A stretch of 43,204 nt of DNA from an uncultured beta proteobacterium (GTDB taxonomy: Bacteria; Pseudomonadota; Gammaproteobacteria; Burkholderiales; Burkholderiaceae_C), in NCBI GenBank assembly GCA_903945325.1, contig CAJAVE010000120.1, forward strand, positions 1-43,204, given 5' to 3'. Positions 1-8,401 of this stretch are shown here, one piece after another. The notes beneath the pieces are model-generated. The model was given only the letters and a program-made list of their open reading frames with translations, did no database searches and was not told the DNA's origin. Position 1 is the first letter of the stretch, and every line of letters starts with the position of its first letter. A program made the translations under genes and the position numbers.

Positions 1-738
1 CAACCACTCTGCAGATGGTCCGCTAAAGGTCAGGCTCTGAACCGGTATGGCTTCAAAGGATTGAGTTGAAACCAGGTAGTTGAACCACCAGCCCAAGGCT
101 ACCGCCATGCCGACACCGACCCCACCCAGCCACAACCAGCCGCTGCGTTTTGGGCTGCGCCAGGAGAAATATAGCGCTGCGGCCAGCCAGACCAGGCCGG
201 CAATGAGTCCACCCCATGGCCCAACGCCGCTGATGGCCAGCAGATCCCGGGAGGCACCACCCTCCACGGTCCACCATTCGCTGATACCGGTGCGTAGCGG
301 GGCCAGCGCGCCCGAAAGCGAGGCCTGTGCACTGACGGCAAAAATCAACCCCGATAACAGCGCGCGCAAATTGCCATTGGCTGATAACACTAAAAGGCGA
401 CTGGCGCAGCCACGGGTCATGATCATGCCGGCGCCAAAAACCAGACCACCAATCAGGGCGCCAGAGAGACTGCCACGCATGGCGATCTGGCGCGTGGTGC
501 TAATGTCCAGGTTGTGTGTCAACAGCAGCAACTGAACCGCGACGACCGCTGCGGAAAAAGCAAATAGCCAGACAGACAGCTTTTCACCAAATGAGCGGTG
601 CCAGAACTCGATAACTGCCGCGCGCAGGCAAAAGCGCGACCGTTGTGCAAAAAAACCAAACAGCATGCCAATTGCTGCTCCACCCGCAGCCAGCACCGTG
701 CTGTCTCCATAACGCTCCAGAATGGTTGCCAGATCCAC
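1..738 (-). CDS. YeeE/YedE family sulfur-type transporter (C-terminus cut by window edge)
   Basis: This is an integral membrane protein of the YeeE/YedE (sulfur transport domain) family, whose characterised members import thiosulfate or similar sulfur compounds. The visible 246 residues read without a stop to base 1, so the C-terminus lies outside. I chose the GTG at 738-736 because GGGGA sits six bases upstream; an in-frame TTG lies four codons further up, followed by a stop. Hydrophobic segments occur at about residues 15-31, 55-73, 90-107 and beyond. Two family-like cysteine motifs are visible: QRSRFC with C37 and GMIMTRGC with C111; such cysteines carry the substrate in studied relatives. 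The gene diverges from a metallo-hydrolase/thioredoxin pair, which supports a sulfur role. The substrate is inferred, not shown. Confidence 0.85.
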   Translation of the reverse strand, partial: MDLATILERYGDSTVLAAGGAAIGMLFGFFAQRSRFCLRAAVIEFWHRSFGEKLSVWLFAFSAAVVAVQLLLLTHNLDISTTRQIAMRGSLSGALIGGLVFGAGMIMTRGCASRLLVLSANGNLRALLSGLIFAVSAQASLSGALAPLRTGISEWWTVEGGASRDLLAISGVGPWGGLIAGLVWLAAALYFSWRSPKRSGWLWLGGVGVGMAVALGWWFNYLVSTQSFEAIPVQSLTFSGPSAEWL

Positions 739-754
739 TGCATTCCCCAATAAT
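726..754 (+). promoter_or_regulatory. Candidate sigma70 promoter for the metallo-hydrolase gene
   Basis: TTGCCA (726-731) and AATAAT (749-754) are separated by 17 bases. Each matches the -35 or -10 consensus at five of six positions, placing a start near 761, about 72 bases before the ATG at 833. The -35 box lies within the first codons of the divergent transporter gene, so the two genes share a compact control region. AGCA-AA-TGCT just downstream (756-765) is a short inverted repeat that could be an operator. Prediction only. Confidence 0.45.
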
Positions 755-832
755 TCAGCAAATGCTTATATTAATGCCAAGTGCCGCGCTTGTGTCGGGT
801 TCTTGGCTGCGGGAACTCGTAAAGGACTATTG

Positions 833-1846
833 ATGCTTCTGTTCTTCCAATCGCCCCTACCTGCGGGCGTGCGCTATGCTCTCGTTTTCATTCTGGCTAT
901 TGCCAGCGCATTTGCGTCTGCCCAGACTCCGAATAGTCCCGCGGCCGACGATAGTGACGACTTTTCGCTCACCCCACCGCGTGTGGTTGCGCGGCGCGTA
1001 GCGGATTCGTCCTGGTACGTTCAGGGTCTTGGCGCGCTTGGCAGCAGTGCCAACCAGAACTTCATCTCCAACGCTGCCTTTGTAGTAACGCCAGCAGGAG
1101 TTGTCGTGATAGATGCTCTGGGCTCACCCGTGCTTGCCGATCAACTGATGGCTGAAATCAGCAAAGTCACACCGTTGGCTGTAACCCATGTGATCGTGAC
1201 GCACTACCATGCGGACCACATTTACGGCCTCCAGTCGTTCAAGGCCAAAGGCGCGCGCATCATCGCCCACCGCGCTGCGAAGGAATACCTGCACTCTGAT
1301 ACGGCGCTGATTCGCCTGGAGGCCTCACGCCAAACGTTGGCACCCTGGATTGACAATTCCACGCGGCTCATACCGGCTGACGACTGGATCGATGGCCCGA
1401 CTGATTTGATCATAGGTGGGGTACGTTTCTTGTTGCAACCAGTGGGTCCATCTCACACCCCGGAAGACCTTGTGGTCTATTTGCCGAAAGAGAAAATACT
1501 GTTCGCAGGGGATCTGGTGTTTCGTGGACGGATTCCCTATGTGGGGCAGGCCGACAGCGGTCACTGGATCAAGTCTTTGCAGACCCTGCTGGATTTTGAG
1601 ACTGCCACCATCGTGCCGGGGCACGGTCCTCTATCCGCCCAGGCCCGTCACGACATGGAACTGACCCGCGACTACCTGGTCTTTTTGCGTGAGACCATGA
1701 GTCAGGCTGCCAAAAACATGGAGCCCTTTGATGATGCCTACCGGGCAACCAACTGGGCCCGGTTCGAGGGCTTGCCCCTGTTTCGCATTGCCAACCGCAT
1801 GAACGCCTACAACACCTATTTGCTGATGGAGAGGGACGCTCAATGA
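833..1846 (+). CDS. Secreted MBL-fold metallo-hydrolase (SoxH-like)
   Basis: This is a metallo-beta-lactamase-fold hydrolase of 337 residues. The ATG at 833 is preferred over one at 722 because AAGGA lies six bases upstream and because the protein then begins with a signal peptide (residues 1 to about 30, ending ASAFASA). Metal ligands are visible: HYHADH at 124-129, H208 in GPSHTPED, D227 in FAGDL and H264 in PGHGP. This is the full two-metal set of the fold. Relatives such as SoxH and the quinoprotein-relay hydrolases act in the periplasm, often beside sulfur-oxidation or methylotrophy genes, but their substrates are poorly known. The stop overlaps the start of the thioredoxin-like gene (ATGA), so the two are probably co-translated. 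The exact reaction is unknown. Confidence 0.85.
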   Translation: MLLFFQSPLPAGVRYALVFILAIASAFASAQTPNSPAADDSDDFSLTPPRVVARRVADSSWYVQGLGALGSSANQNFISNAAFVVTPAGVVVIDALGSPVLADQLMAEISKVTPLAVTHVIVTHYHADHIYGLQSFKAKGARIIAHRAAKEYLHSDTALIRLEASRQTLAPWIDNSTRLIPADDWIDGPTDLIIGGVRFLLQPVGPSHTPEDLVVYLPKEKILFAGDLVFRGRIPYVGQADSGHWIKSLQTLLDFETATIVPGHGPLSAQARHDMELTRDYLVFLRETMSQAAKNMEPFDDAYRATNWARFEGLPLFRIANRMNAYNTYLLMERDAQ

Positions 1847-2346
1847 CGAATCCGTACTTTCGAGCCGACAGGCGCCTGTTTTTGACGACCGCAAGCGTGG
1901 GTATGGTCGCGGCAAGCGCAGGGAGCGCGTGGGCCGCTGGATCTGTTCTGCCTGCACCGCAGTCGCTAACCGACGAATTGGCAAAGGCGTTGGAGAAGGG
2001 AAACCCGCTGGTCGTGATGGTCAGCCTGGAGGGCTGCCCGTTTTGCCGCGTGGCGCGGGATAGCTACCTGGAGCCCTTGCGGCGTCAAGAGGGCATACCC
2101 ATTTTTCAGATCGACATGCGCAGCGCACACACGGTACGCGACTTTAGCGGCGCAACCGTCACCCACGATCAATTGGTACAGGCTTGGAGAATCACCATTG
2201 CGCCTACCGTGCTCTTCTTTGGGCCGCGTGGCAAAGAGATTGTTCCCCGTATGGAGGGTGGCTATATTGCCGACTTCTATGGCGCCTATTTGGACCAGCG
2301 TGTCGAGCAAGCTCGTTCCCAGATCAAGGCAGTGAAATCAAGCTGA
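1843..2346 (+). CDS. Tat-exported thioredoxin-like protein (SoxW/DsbE-like)
   Basis: A 167-residue thioredoxin-fold protein. The N-terminus has a twin-arginine pattern (DRRLFLTT, residues 9-16) followed by a hydrophobic stretch ending about AWA (29-31), suggesting Tat export. The redox motif is C65-P-F-C68, and the cis-proline region is IAPTVLFFG near residues 120-128. CPFC differs from the CGPC of cytoplasmic thioredoxin and resembles periplasmic thiol reductases. It overlaps the upstream hydrolase by four bases and follows a divergent YeeE/YedE transporter. A role in keeping thiols of a periplasmic sulfur pathway reduced is an inference. No sox structural genes are visible in this window. 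Confidence 0.8.
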   Translation: MTNPYFRADRRLFLTTASVGMVAASAGSAWAAGSVLPAPQSLTDELAKALEKGNPLVVMVSLEGCPFCRVARDSYLEPLRRQEGIPIFQIDMRSAHTVRDFSGATVTHDQLVQAWRITIAPTVLFFGPRGKEIVPRMEGGYIADFYGAYLDQRVEQARSQIKAVKSS

Positions 2347-2381
2347 ATTGTGCCACCGGGCATCGCGCTGCGGTGTCACGA

Positions 2382-2412
2382 CTTGCGATGGAAATATTGT
2401 TTGTTTCGCAAG
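2382..2412. promoter_or_regulatory. Inverted and direct repeats upstream of sucA
   Basis: The 279-base gap before sucA holds no gene. Near its start is an inverted repeat CTTGCGA (2382-2388) / TCGCAAG (2406-2412) with a 17-base spacer. Further on, GAGACTC occurs twice, at 2434-2440 and 2454-2460, exactly 20 bases apart, about two helical turns. No convincing -35/-10 pair could be chosen. The inverted repeat could be a weak hairpin ending the thioredoxin transcript or an operator. The direct repeats could bind a regulator of the 2-oxoglutarate dehydrogenase operon. Confidence 0.3.
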
Positions 2413-2593
2413 CCATGTGTAAGGGCGCTCCGTGAGACTCCTACTGTCATAGCGAGACTCTTGAAACTTGTTTGCTGTCAATTGGTGGCACAATCAGGTT
2501 CGTAACTAGGCCCTTCCCACGCCACAGTCGCATCCGCCAAACGGTTCAGCCGTGCCGCGGAAGGTTAATTTAAATCAGCTTTAACCAGCTAAT

Positions 2594-2610
2594 GTTTCCC
2601 TCAGGGAAAC
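2594..2610 (+). promoter_or_regulatory. Perfect palindrome next to the sucA ribosome binding site
   Basis: GTTTCCCT-C-AGGGAAAC is a perfect inverted repeat with 8-base arms and a one-base centre at 2602. It ends directly against the GGAGG at 2611-2615 that precedes the sucA ATG at 2626. As DNA it looks like a repressor or activator site; as RNA it would be a short stem beside the Shine-Dalgarno sequence. The function is not known. Confidence 0.5.
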
Positions 2611-2625
2611 GGAGGTCAGCGGAAT

Positions 2626-5517
2626 ATGAGTGAATCCACGTCGCAGAAGACGAGCCCTGCGTCAGTCTATCAGGCCTACGCCAGCAATACGTACCTTTTC
2701 GGTGGCAATGCGCCATACGTCGAAGAGATGTACGAAAACTACCTTGCCAACCCCGGAAGCGTGACCGATACGTGGCGCGAGTACTTCGACGCCCTGCAGA
2801 ATGTGCCTGCTGGCGATGGAAGTGATGCGCGCGACGTGCCCCACCTGCCGGTGATCAACGCATTTGCCGAGCGGGCCAAGCAGGGCGGCACCCGGGTGGT
2901 AATGGCCACCGGTGCAGACTCTGAAATGGGGCGCAAACGCACTGCAGTGCAGCAGCTGATTGCCGCCTACCGCAACGTTGGTGCCCGCTGGGCCGATCTG
3001 GACCCGCTAAAACGCCACGGGCGTGACAACATCCCTGAGCTGGAACTGTCGTTTTATGGCTTCAGCGACGCGGACCAGGAAACCGTTTTCAATACCAGTA
3101 ACACGTTCTTCGGCCGTGACACCATGAGTTTGCGCGACCTGATGAACGCCCTGCGCGAGACCTACTGCGGTACTCTCGCAGCCGAGTTCATGTACACCAC
3201 GGACCAGAATCAAAAGCGATGGTGGCAGCAAAAGCTGGAATCCGTTCGCAGCAAGCCGCATTTCTCTGCGGAAAAGAAGAAACACATTCTGGATCGCCTG
3301 ACCGCAGCCGAAGGGCTGGAGAGATTCCTGCACACCAAGTACGTTGGGCAAAAGCGTTTCTCGCTCGAAGGTGGCGAAAGCTTTATTGCTTCCATGGACG
3401 AACTGATCCAGCAGGCTGGCGCCAAGGGCGTGCAAGAAATAGTCATTGGTATGGCCCACCGTGGCCGTCTGAACGTGCTGGTCAATACACTGGGCAAGAT
3501 GCCGGGCGATTTGTTTGCCGAGTTCGACCACACGGCGCCTGAAGACCTTCCAGCCGGTGACGTGAAATATCACCAGGGCTTCAGCTCTGACGTGACAACC
3601 CCGGGTGGTCCGGTTCACTTGTCGCTGGCGTTCAACCCTTCGCACTTGGAAATCGTTAACCCCGTGGTTGAAGGCTCGGTGCGCGCCCGTATGGATCGCC
3701 GTGGCGACACGCTGGGCAACCAGGTGCTGCCGGTGCTGGTGCACGGTGACGCGGCTTTTGGTGGCCAGGGCGTCAACCAGGAAACCCTATGCCTGGCGCA
3801 AACCCGCGGTTACGCCACGGGTGGCACAGTGCACATCATCATCAACAACCAGATCGGTTTCACCACATCTGACCCGCGCGACATGCGCTCCAGCGCCTTC
3901 TGCACTGACATCGTGAAGATGGTCGAGTCTCCAGTGCTGCACGTCAACGGTGACGATCCCGAAGCCGTGGTCTTGGCCACGCAACTGGCCTTGGAGTTCC
4001 GCCTGGAATTCCGCCAGGACGTGGTGGTGGACATCACGTGCTTTCGCAAGCTGGGCCACAACGAGCAAGACACGCCGATGCTCACGCAGCCGCTGATGTA
4101 CAAGAAGATTGCAGCGCACCCCGGCACCCGCAAGCTCTACGCAGACAAGCTGGCTGCACAAGGGTTGGGCGAAACGCTGGGCGAGGATATGAGTAAGGCC
4201 TACCGCGCCGCCATGGATGCCGGCATTCACACGGTGGACCCAGTGTTGACCAACTTCAAGAGCAAGTACGCCGTGGATTGGTCGCCCTTCCTGGGTAAGA
4301 AGTGGACGGATGCTGGCGATACAGCTATTCCGCTTGCAGAGTGGAAGCGTCTGGTCGATAGACTGACCACGCTGCCCGCCAGCGTTACCCCCCACTCTTT
4401 GGTAAAGAAGGTCTACGACGACCGGGCTGCCATGGGCCGGGGCGAGGTCAATGTGGACTGGGGCATGGGCGAGAGCATGGCCTTTGCGTCCCTGGTTGCC
4501 AGCGGTTATCCGGTGCGTCTGTCTGGCGAAGACAGTGGCCGCGGCACCTTCACCCACCGACATGCCGTGATCCATGACCAGGCGCGTGAAAAGTGGGATG
4601 CCGGCATTTACGTGCCGCTGGAAAACGTGGCCGACAAGCAGGCGCCCTTTGTTGTGATCGACTCGATCCTGTCCGAGGAGGCTGTCCTGGCCTATGAGTA
4701 CGGCTATGCATCGAACGACCCCAACACGTTGGTAATCTGGGAAGCCCAGTTTGGCGATTTTGCCAACGGCGCCCAGGTGGTGATTGACCAGTTCATTGCG
4801 TCTGGTGAAGTGAAGTGGGGTCGCGTCAACGGCATCACGTTGATGTTGCCGCACGGCTATGAAGGCCAGGGTCCAGAGCACAGCTCGGCGCGCCTGGAGC
4901 GCTTCATGCAGTTGGCGGCAGATGCCAACATGCAGATCGTGCAACCAACCACAGCCAGCCAGATCTTCCACGTGCTGCGTCGCCAGATGGTTCGTAATTT
5001 GCGCAAGCCGCTGATCATCTTTACACCGAAGTCGCTGCTGCGCAATAAGGACGCTACTTCGCCTCTGTCCGAGTTCACAAAGGGTGTGTTCCAGACCGTC
5101 ATTCCCGAGAGCAAGGCACTTAAGGCGGACAAGGTCAAGCGCCTGGTGGCCTGCTCTGGTAAGGTTTACTACGATCTGGTCAAGAAGCGCGAGGAAAAGG
5201 GCATTGATGATGTGGCCATCATCCGCATTGAGCAGTTGTATCCGTTCCCGCACAAGGCATTCGCCACGGAACTGAAGAAGTACCCGAATGCAACCGACAT
5301 CGTGTGGTGCCAGGACGAGCCGCAGAATCAGGGTGCCTGGTTCTTCATCCAGCACAACATTCACGAAAACATGACGGACGGCCAGCGCCTTGGCTACTCG
5401 GGCCGCGCCGCATCGGCTTCGCCCGCGGTGGGCTACGCCCACCTTCACCTGGAGCAGCAAAAAGCCCTGGTTGAAGGCGCTTTTGGGAAGCTCAAGGGCT
5501 ATGTCCTGAGCAAGTAA
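2626..5517 (+). CDS. sucA: 2-oxoglutarate dehydrogenase E1 component
   Basis: The thiamine-diphosphate-dependent E1 subunit decarboxylates 2-oxoglutarate and transfers the succinyl group to the lipoyl arm of E2, a step of the TCA cycle. At 963 residues it is slightly longer than E. coli SucA (933). The N-terminal segment that binds the complex is present (NTYLFGGNAPYVEEMYENYL region, about residues 19-38). MAHRGRLNVL lies near 276-285, the GDAAFGGQG thiamine/Mg region at about 374-382 is followed by IINNQIGFTT, and the transketolase-like EDSGRGTFTHRHA is near 630. GGAGG stands ten bases before the ATG. The gene heads the sucA-sucB-lpdA operon, with gaps of 42 and 67 bases. Also called odhA. 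Confidence 0.98.
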   Translation: MSESTSQKTSPASVYQAYASNTYLFGGNAPYVEEMYENYLANPGSVTDTWREYFDALQNVPAGDGSDARDVPHLPVINAFAERAKQGGTRVVMATGADSEMGRKRTAVQQLIAAYRNVGARWADLDPLKRHGRDNIPELELSFYGFSDADQETVFNTSNTFFGRDTMSLRDLMNALRETYCGTLAAEFMYTTDQNQKRWWQQKLESVRSKPHFSAEKKKHILDRLTAAEGLERFLHTKYVGQKRFSLEGGESFIASMDELIQQAGAKGVQEIVIGMAHRGRLNVLVNTLGKMPGDLFAEFDHTAPEDLPAGDVKYHQGFSSDVTTPGGPVHLSLAFNPSHLEIVNPVVEGSVRARMDRRGDTLGNQVLPVLVHGDAAFGGQGVNQETLCLAQTRGYATGGTVHIIINNQIGFTTSDPRDMRSSAFCTDIVKMVESPVLHVNGDDPEAVVLATQLALEFRLEFRQDVVVDITCFRKLGHNEQDTPMLTQPLMYKKIAAHPGTRKLYADKLAAQGLGETLGEDMSKAYRAAMDAGIHTVDPVLTNFKSKYAVDWSPFLGKKWTDAGDTAIPLAEWKRLVDRLTTLPASVTPHSLVKKVYDDRAAMGRGEVNVDWGMGESMAFASLVASGYPVRLSGEDSGRGTFTHRHAVIHDQAREKWDAGIYVPLENVADKQAPFVVIDSILSEEAVLAYEYGYASNDPNTLVIWEAQFGDFANGAQVVIDQFIASGEVKWGRVNGITLMLPHGYEGQGPEHSSARLERFMQLAADANMQIVQPTTASQIFHVLRRQMVRNLRKPLIIFTPKSLLRNKDATSPLSEFTKGVFQTVIPESKALKADKVKRLVACSGKVYYDLVKKREEKGIDDVAIIRIEQLYPFPHKAFATELKKYPNATDIVWCQDEPQNQGAWFFIQHNIHENMTDGQRLGYSGRAASASPAVGYAHLHLEQQKALVEGAFGKLKGYVLSK

Positions 5518-5559
5518 TGCTCACGCCCCACTCGATATAAACAATTCGGAAAGAACAAA

Positions 5560-6822
5560 ATGGCAATCGTAGAAGTAAAAGTACCTCAGCTCTCTGAGTC
5601 AGTGGCCGAAGCCACCTTGCTGCAATGGAAGAAGAAGGTCGGCGATCTGGTCCTGGTGGACGAGATCCTGATTGACGTGGAAACCGACAAAGTAGTGCTG
5701 GAAGTGCCAGCACCCAGTGCCGGCGTGCTCGTTGAAATTGTGGCGGCGGACGGCGCAACCGTGGCCGCCGAACAGCTGATCGCCCGCATTGACACCGAAG
5801 GCGCTGCCGGCGCTGTTGCTGCGCCCGCCGCCGCACCGACTGCTGCTGTGGCAGCGGCACCGGTGGCCGCAGTTGCCCAGACCAGCAACTCCAAGGCGGG
5901 TGTGGCCATGCCCGCTGCGGCCAAGCTGCTGGCCGACAACAACCTGACGGTCAATGCCGTGGCTGGCACAGGCAAGGATGGCCGCGTCACTAAGGGTGAT
6001 GTACTGGGTGCCGTCGCCGCCGGTTCTGCTACAAAAACAGTAGCGACTGTCTCAATCCCTACGGGGGCTCCGACCAAGGTATTGCCTCAGGTTGCGGCAC
6101 CGGCTGCTCTGCACCTGGGCGACCGACCCGAGGAGCGCGTGCCCATGAGCCGCCTGCGTGCCCGTGTGGCCGAGCGTCTGTTGCAGTCGCAAAGCACCAA
6201 CGCCATCCTGACCACCTTCAACGAGATCAACATGGCTCCGGTCATGGACATGCGCAAGCGCATGCAGGAGCGTTTCGAGAAGGAACATGGCGTCAAGCTC
6301 GGCTTCATGAGCTTCTTTGTCAAGGCTGCGGTGCATGCCCTGAAGAAGTTCCCGGTGCTGAACGCCTCGGTGGACGGCACCGACATCGTCTACCACGGCT
6401 ATTTCGACGTGGGCATCGCCGTGGGCTCGCCCCGTGGCTTGGTGGTGCCGATTCTGCGCAACGCCGACCAGATGAGCTTTGCCGAGATCGAGAAGAAGAT
6501 TGCCGAGTTTGGCCAAAAGGCCAAGGACGGCAAGCTGGGCATTGAAGACATGACCGGCGGCACCTTCTCCATCTCCAACGGCGGCACCTTCGGCTCCATG
6601 ATGTCCACACCCATCATCAACCCGCCCCAGTCGGCCATCCTGGGCGTGCACGCCACCAAGGACCGCGCCATGGTTGAGAACGGCCAGGTGGTGGTGCGCC
6701 CCATGAACTACTTTGCCATGTCCTACGACCACCGCATCATCGACGGCCGAGAAGCCGTGCTGGGTCTGGTGGCCATGAAGGAAGCGCTGGAAGATCCGGC
6801 TCGCTTGCTGTTTGATATTTGA
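5560..6822 (+). CDS. sucB: 2-oxoglutarate dehydrogenase E2 (dihydrolipoyl succinyltransferase)
   Basis: The E2 core transfers succinyl groups from the lipoyl arm to CoA. The protein has 420 residues. An N-terminal lipoyl domain (1 to about 75) carries the lipoylated lysine K44 in [10 protein letters not shown]. An Ala/Val/Pro-rich flexible linker (about 80-110) follows. The E3/E1-binding domain lies at about 113-150 ([20 protein letters not shown]). The C-terminal catalytic domain ends with SYDHRIIDG, where H391 and D395 are the expected catalytic residues. There is one lipoyl domain, as expected for a SucB rather than a pyruvate-dehydrogenase E2. It lies between sucA and lpdA in the same direction. 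Also called odhB. Confidence 0.97.
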   Translation: MAIVEVKVPQLSESVAEATLLQWKKKVGDLVLVDEILIDVETDKVVLEVPAPSAGVLVEIVAADGATVAAEQLIARIDTEGAAGAVAAPAAAPTAAVAAAPVAAVAQTSNSKAGVAMPAAAKLLADNNLTVNAVAGTGKDGRVTKGDVLGAVAAGSATKTVATVSIPTGAPTKVLPQVAAPAALHLGDRPEERVPMSRLRARVAERLLQSQSTNAILTTFNEINMAPVMDMRKRMQERFEKEHGVKLGFMSFFVKAAVHALKKFPVLNASVDGTDIVYHGYFDVGIAVGSPRGLVVPILRNADQMSFAEIEKKIAEFGQKAKDGKLGIEDMTGGTFSISNGGTFGSMMSTPIINPPQSAILGVHATKDRAMVENGQVVVRPMNYFAMSYDHRIIDGREAVLGLVAMKEALEDPARLLFDI

Positions 6823-6889
6823 GACTTTGTGGGACCGACCGCAGCTACACGAAGTGAGCTAGCTCTGTCCCCAACTGATTAGGATTTTT

Positions 6890-8317
6890 ATGAGTAAACA
6901 ATTCGACGTGATCGTCATTGGCGGCGGCCCTGGTGGCTATATCGCTGCTATTCGCGCAGCCCAACTGGGCTTTGAAGTCGCCTGTATCGACGAGTGGAAG
7001 AATGACAAGGGTGGCCCGGCTCTTGGCGGCACCTGTACCAATGTAGGCTGCATCCCGTCCAAGGCGCTGCTGCAATCCAGTGAGCACTTTGACCATGCCA
7101 ATAACCACTTCGCCGACCACGGCATTGCAGTGAAGGGCGTGACCATGGATGTGGCCAAAATGGTTGCCCGCAAAGACATGGTGGTCAAGCAGAACAACGA
7201 CGGTATCCAGTACCTGTTGAAGAAGAACAAGATTGCGTTCTTCCACGGTCGCGGTTCGTTTGTCAAAGCGGCTGACGGAGGCTACGTCATCAACGTGGCC
7301 GGCGCTGTTGAAGAATCACTGCTGGGCAAGCAGGTCATCATCGCCACGGGCTCCAACGCACGTGCCTTGCCGGGCACGCCGTTTGACGAGGAGCGCATTT
7401 TGTCTAACGACGGCGCCTTGCGCATTGGCGCGGTTCCCAAGAAACTGGGCCTGATTGGTTCTGGCGTGATCGGTCTGGAAATGGGCTCGGTCTGGCGTCG
7501 TCTGGGTGCCGAAGTCACCATCCTAGAAGGTCTGCCAACCTTCCTGGGCGCAGTGGACGAGCAGGTCGCCAAGGAGGCGCACAAAGCCTTTACCAAGCAG
7601 GGTCTCAAGATCGAACTGGGTGTGTCAGTGGGTGAGATCAAGTCCACCAAGAAGGGCGTCTCCATTGCCTACACTAGCGCCAAGGGTGAGGCACAGGCGC
7701 TTGAAGTGGACAAGCTCATCATCTCGATTGGCCGCGTGCCCAATACGATCGGCCTGAATGCCGAAGCCGTTGGCTTGGCACTGGACGAGCGCGGAGCTAT
7801 TGTTGTGGACGGCGACTGCAAGACCAACCTGCCGGGTGTCTGGGCGGTGGGCGACGTGGTGCGCGGCCCCATGCTGGCACACAAGGCGGAAGAAGAGGGC
7901 GTGGCAGTTGCCGAGCGCATGGCCGGTCAACGCGGTCACGTCAACTTCAACACTATTCCGTGGGTGATTTACACCAGCCCCGAGATTGCCTGGGTCGGTC
8001 GCACCGAGCAGCAGCTCAAGGCCGACGGCGTGGCATACAAGGCAGGCTCATTCCCGTTCCTGGCGAATGGTCGCGCACGTGCATTGGGCGATACCACCGG
8101 TTTCGTCAAGTTCTTGGCGGATGCCACGACCGACGAAATCCTGGGAGTGCACATTGTGGGCCCACAGGCCAGCGAACTGATTTCCGAGGCGGTGGTGGCT
8201 ATGGAGTTCAGGGCGAGTGCCGAGGACATTGCCCGCATCTGCCACGCGCATCCGTCTCTGAGCGAAGCCACCAAGGAAGCGGCTCTGGCTGTGGACAAAC
8301 GTACGCTGAACTTCTGA
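6890..8317 (+). CDS. lpdA: Dihydrolipoyl dehydrogenase (E3)
   Basis: A flavoprotein that reoxidises the dihydrolipoyl arm of E2 and reduces NAD+. It has 475 residues. The FAD-binding GGGPGG is at 11-16. The redox-active disulfide is C49-x4-C54 in [13 protein letters not shown]. The NAD-binding region is [12 protein letters not shown] (about 189-200), and the second FAD contact is [20 protein letters not shown]. The dimer-interface catalytic pair is H454/E459 in HAHPSLSE. It is the third gene of the 2-oxoglutarate dehydrogenase operon. The 67-base gap before it contains the 10-base palindrome GAGCTAGCTC (6856-6865) and a possible long stem GGGAC/GTCCC. Confidence 0.97.
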   Translation: MSKQFDVIVIGGGPGGYIAAIRAAQLGFEVACIDEWKNDKGGPALGGTCTNVGCIPSKALLQSSEHFDHANNHFADHGIAVKGVTMDVAKMVARKDMVVKQNNDGIQYLLKKNKIAFFHGRGSFVKAADGGYVINVAGAVEESLLGKQVIIATGSNARALPGTPFDEERILSNDGALRIGAVPKKLGLIGSGVIGLEMGSVWRRLGAEVTILEGLPTFLGAVDEQVAKEAHKAFTKQGLKIELGVSVGEIKSTKKGVSIAYTSAKGEAQALEVDKLIISIGRVPNTIGLNAEAVGLALDERGAIVVDGDCKTNLPGVWAVGDVVRGPMLAHKAEEEGVAVAERMAGQRGHVNFNTIPWVIYTSPEIAWVGRTEQQLKADGVAYKAGSFPFLANGRARALGDTTGFVKFLADATTDEILGVHIVGPQASELISEAVVAMEFRASAEDIARICHAHPSLSEATKEAALAVDKRTLNF

Positions 8318-8330
8318 TTGTTTTGGAGTG

Positions 8331-8387
8331 AAAATGGCTTCTAGCCCTCGCAAAGTATGGGCTTGCAGCTATTTAATTGATAGCAAT
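8331..8387 (+). repeat. Dispersed intergenic repeat, copy A (lpdA-zapE gap)
   Basis: The gap between lpdA and zapE is almost filled by an element that recurs at 33154-33213 and, inverted, at 39495-39536. The 42-base core is 8331-8372. Hand alignment with the second copy gives 29 of 42 matches, strongest in CTAGCCC-CG and at the CAGCTAT end. The zapE ribosome binding site GGAG follows directly. I recall similar short repeats from Comamonadaceae genomes; this was not checked. Confidence 0.65.
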
Positions 8388-8401
8388 CTGGAGCTGTTGT
8401 C

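Noticed and set aside
53-535. Several open frames on both strands at the left edge
   Set aside because: The frame open from 738 to base 1 on the minus strand encodes a clear YeeE/YedE membrane protein; the others overlap it in wrong frames.
3787-5460. Very long open frame (557 codons) antisense to sucA, and similar frames antisense to sucB and cpdB
   Set aside because: They mirror high-G+C codon bias in strongly conserved genes, have no ribosome binding sites and encode His/Arg/Val-rich sequence with no recognisable fold.
6856-6865. GAGCTAGCTC palindrome between sucB and lpdA
   Set aside because: Ten bases of this composition are expected often by chance, and it lies in an operon-internal gap without promoter features.
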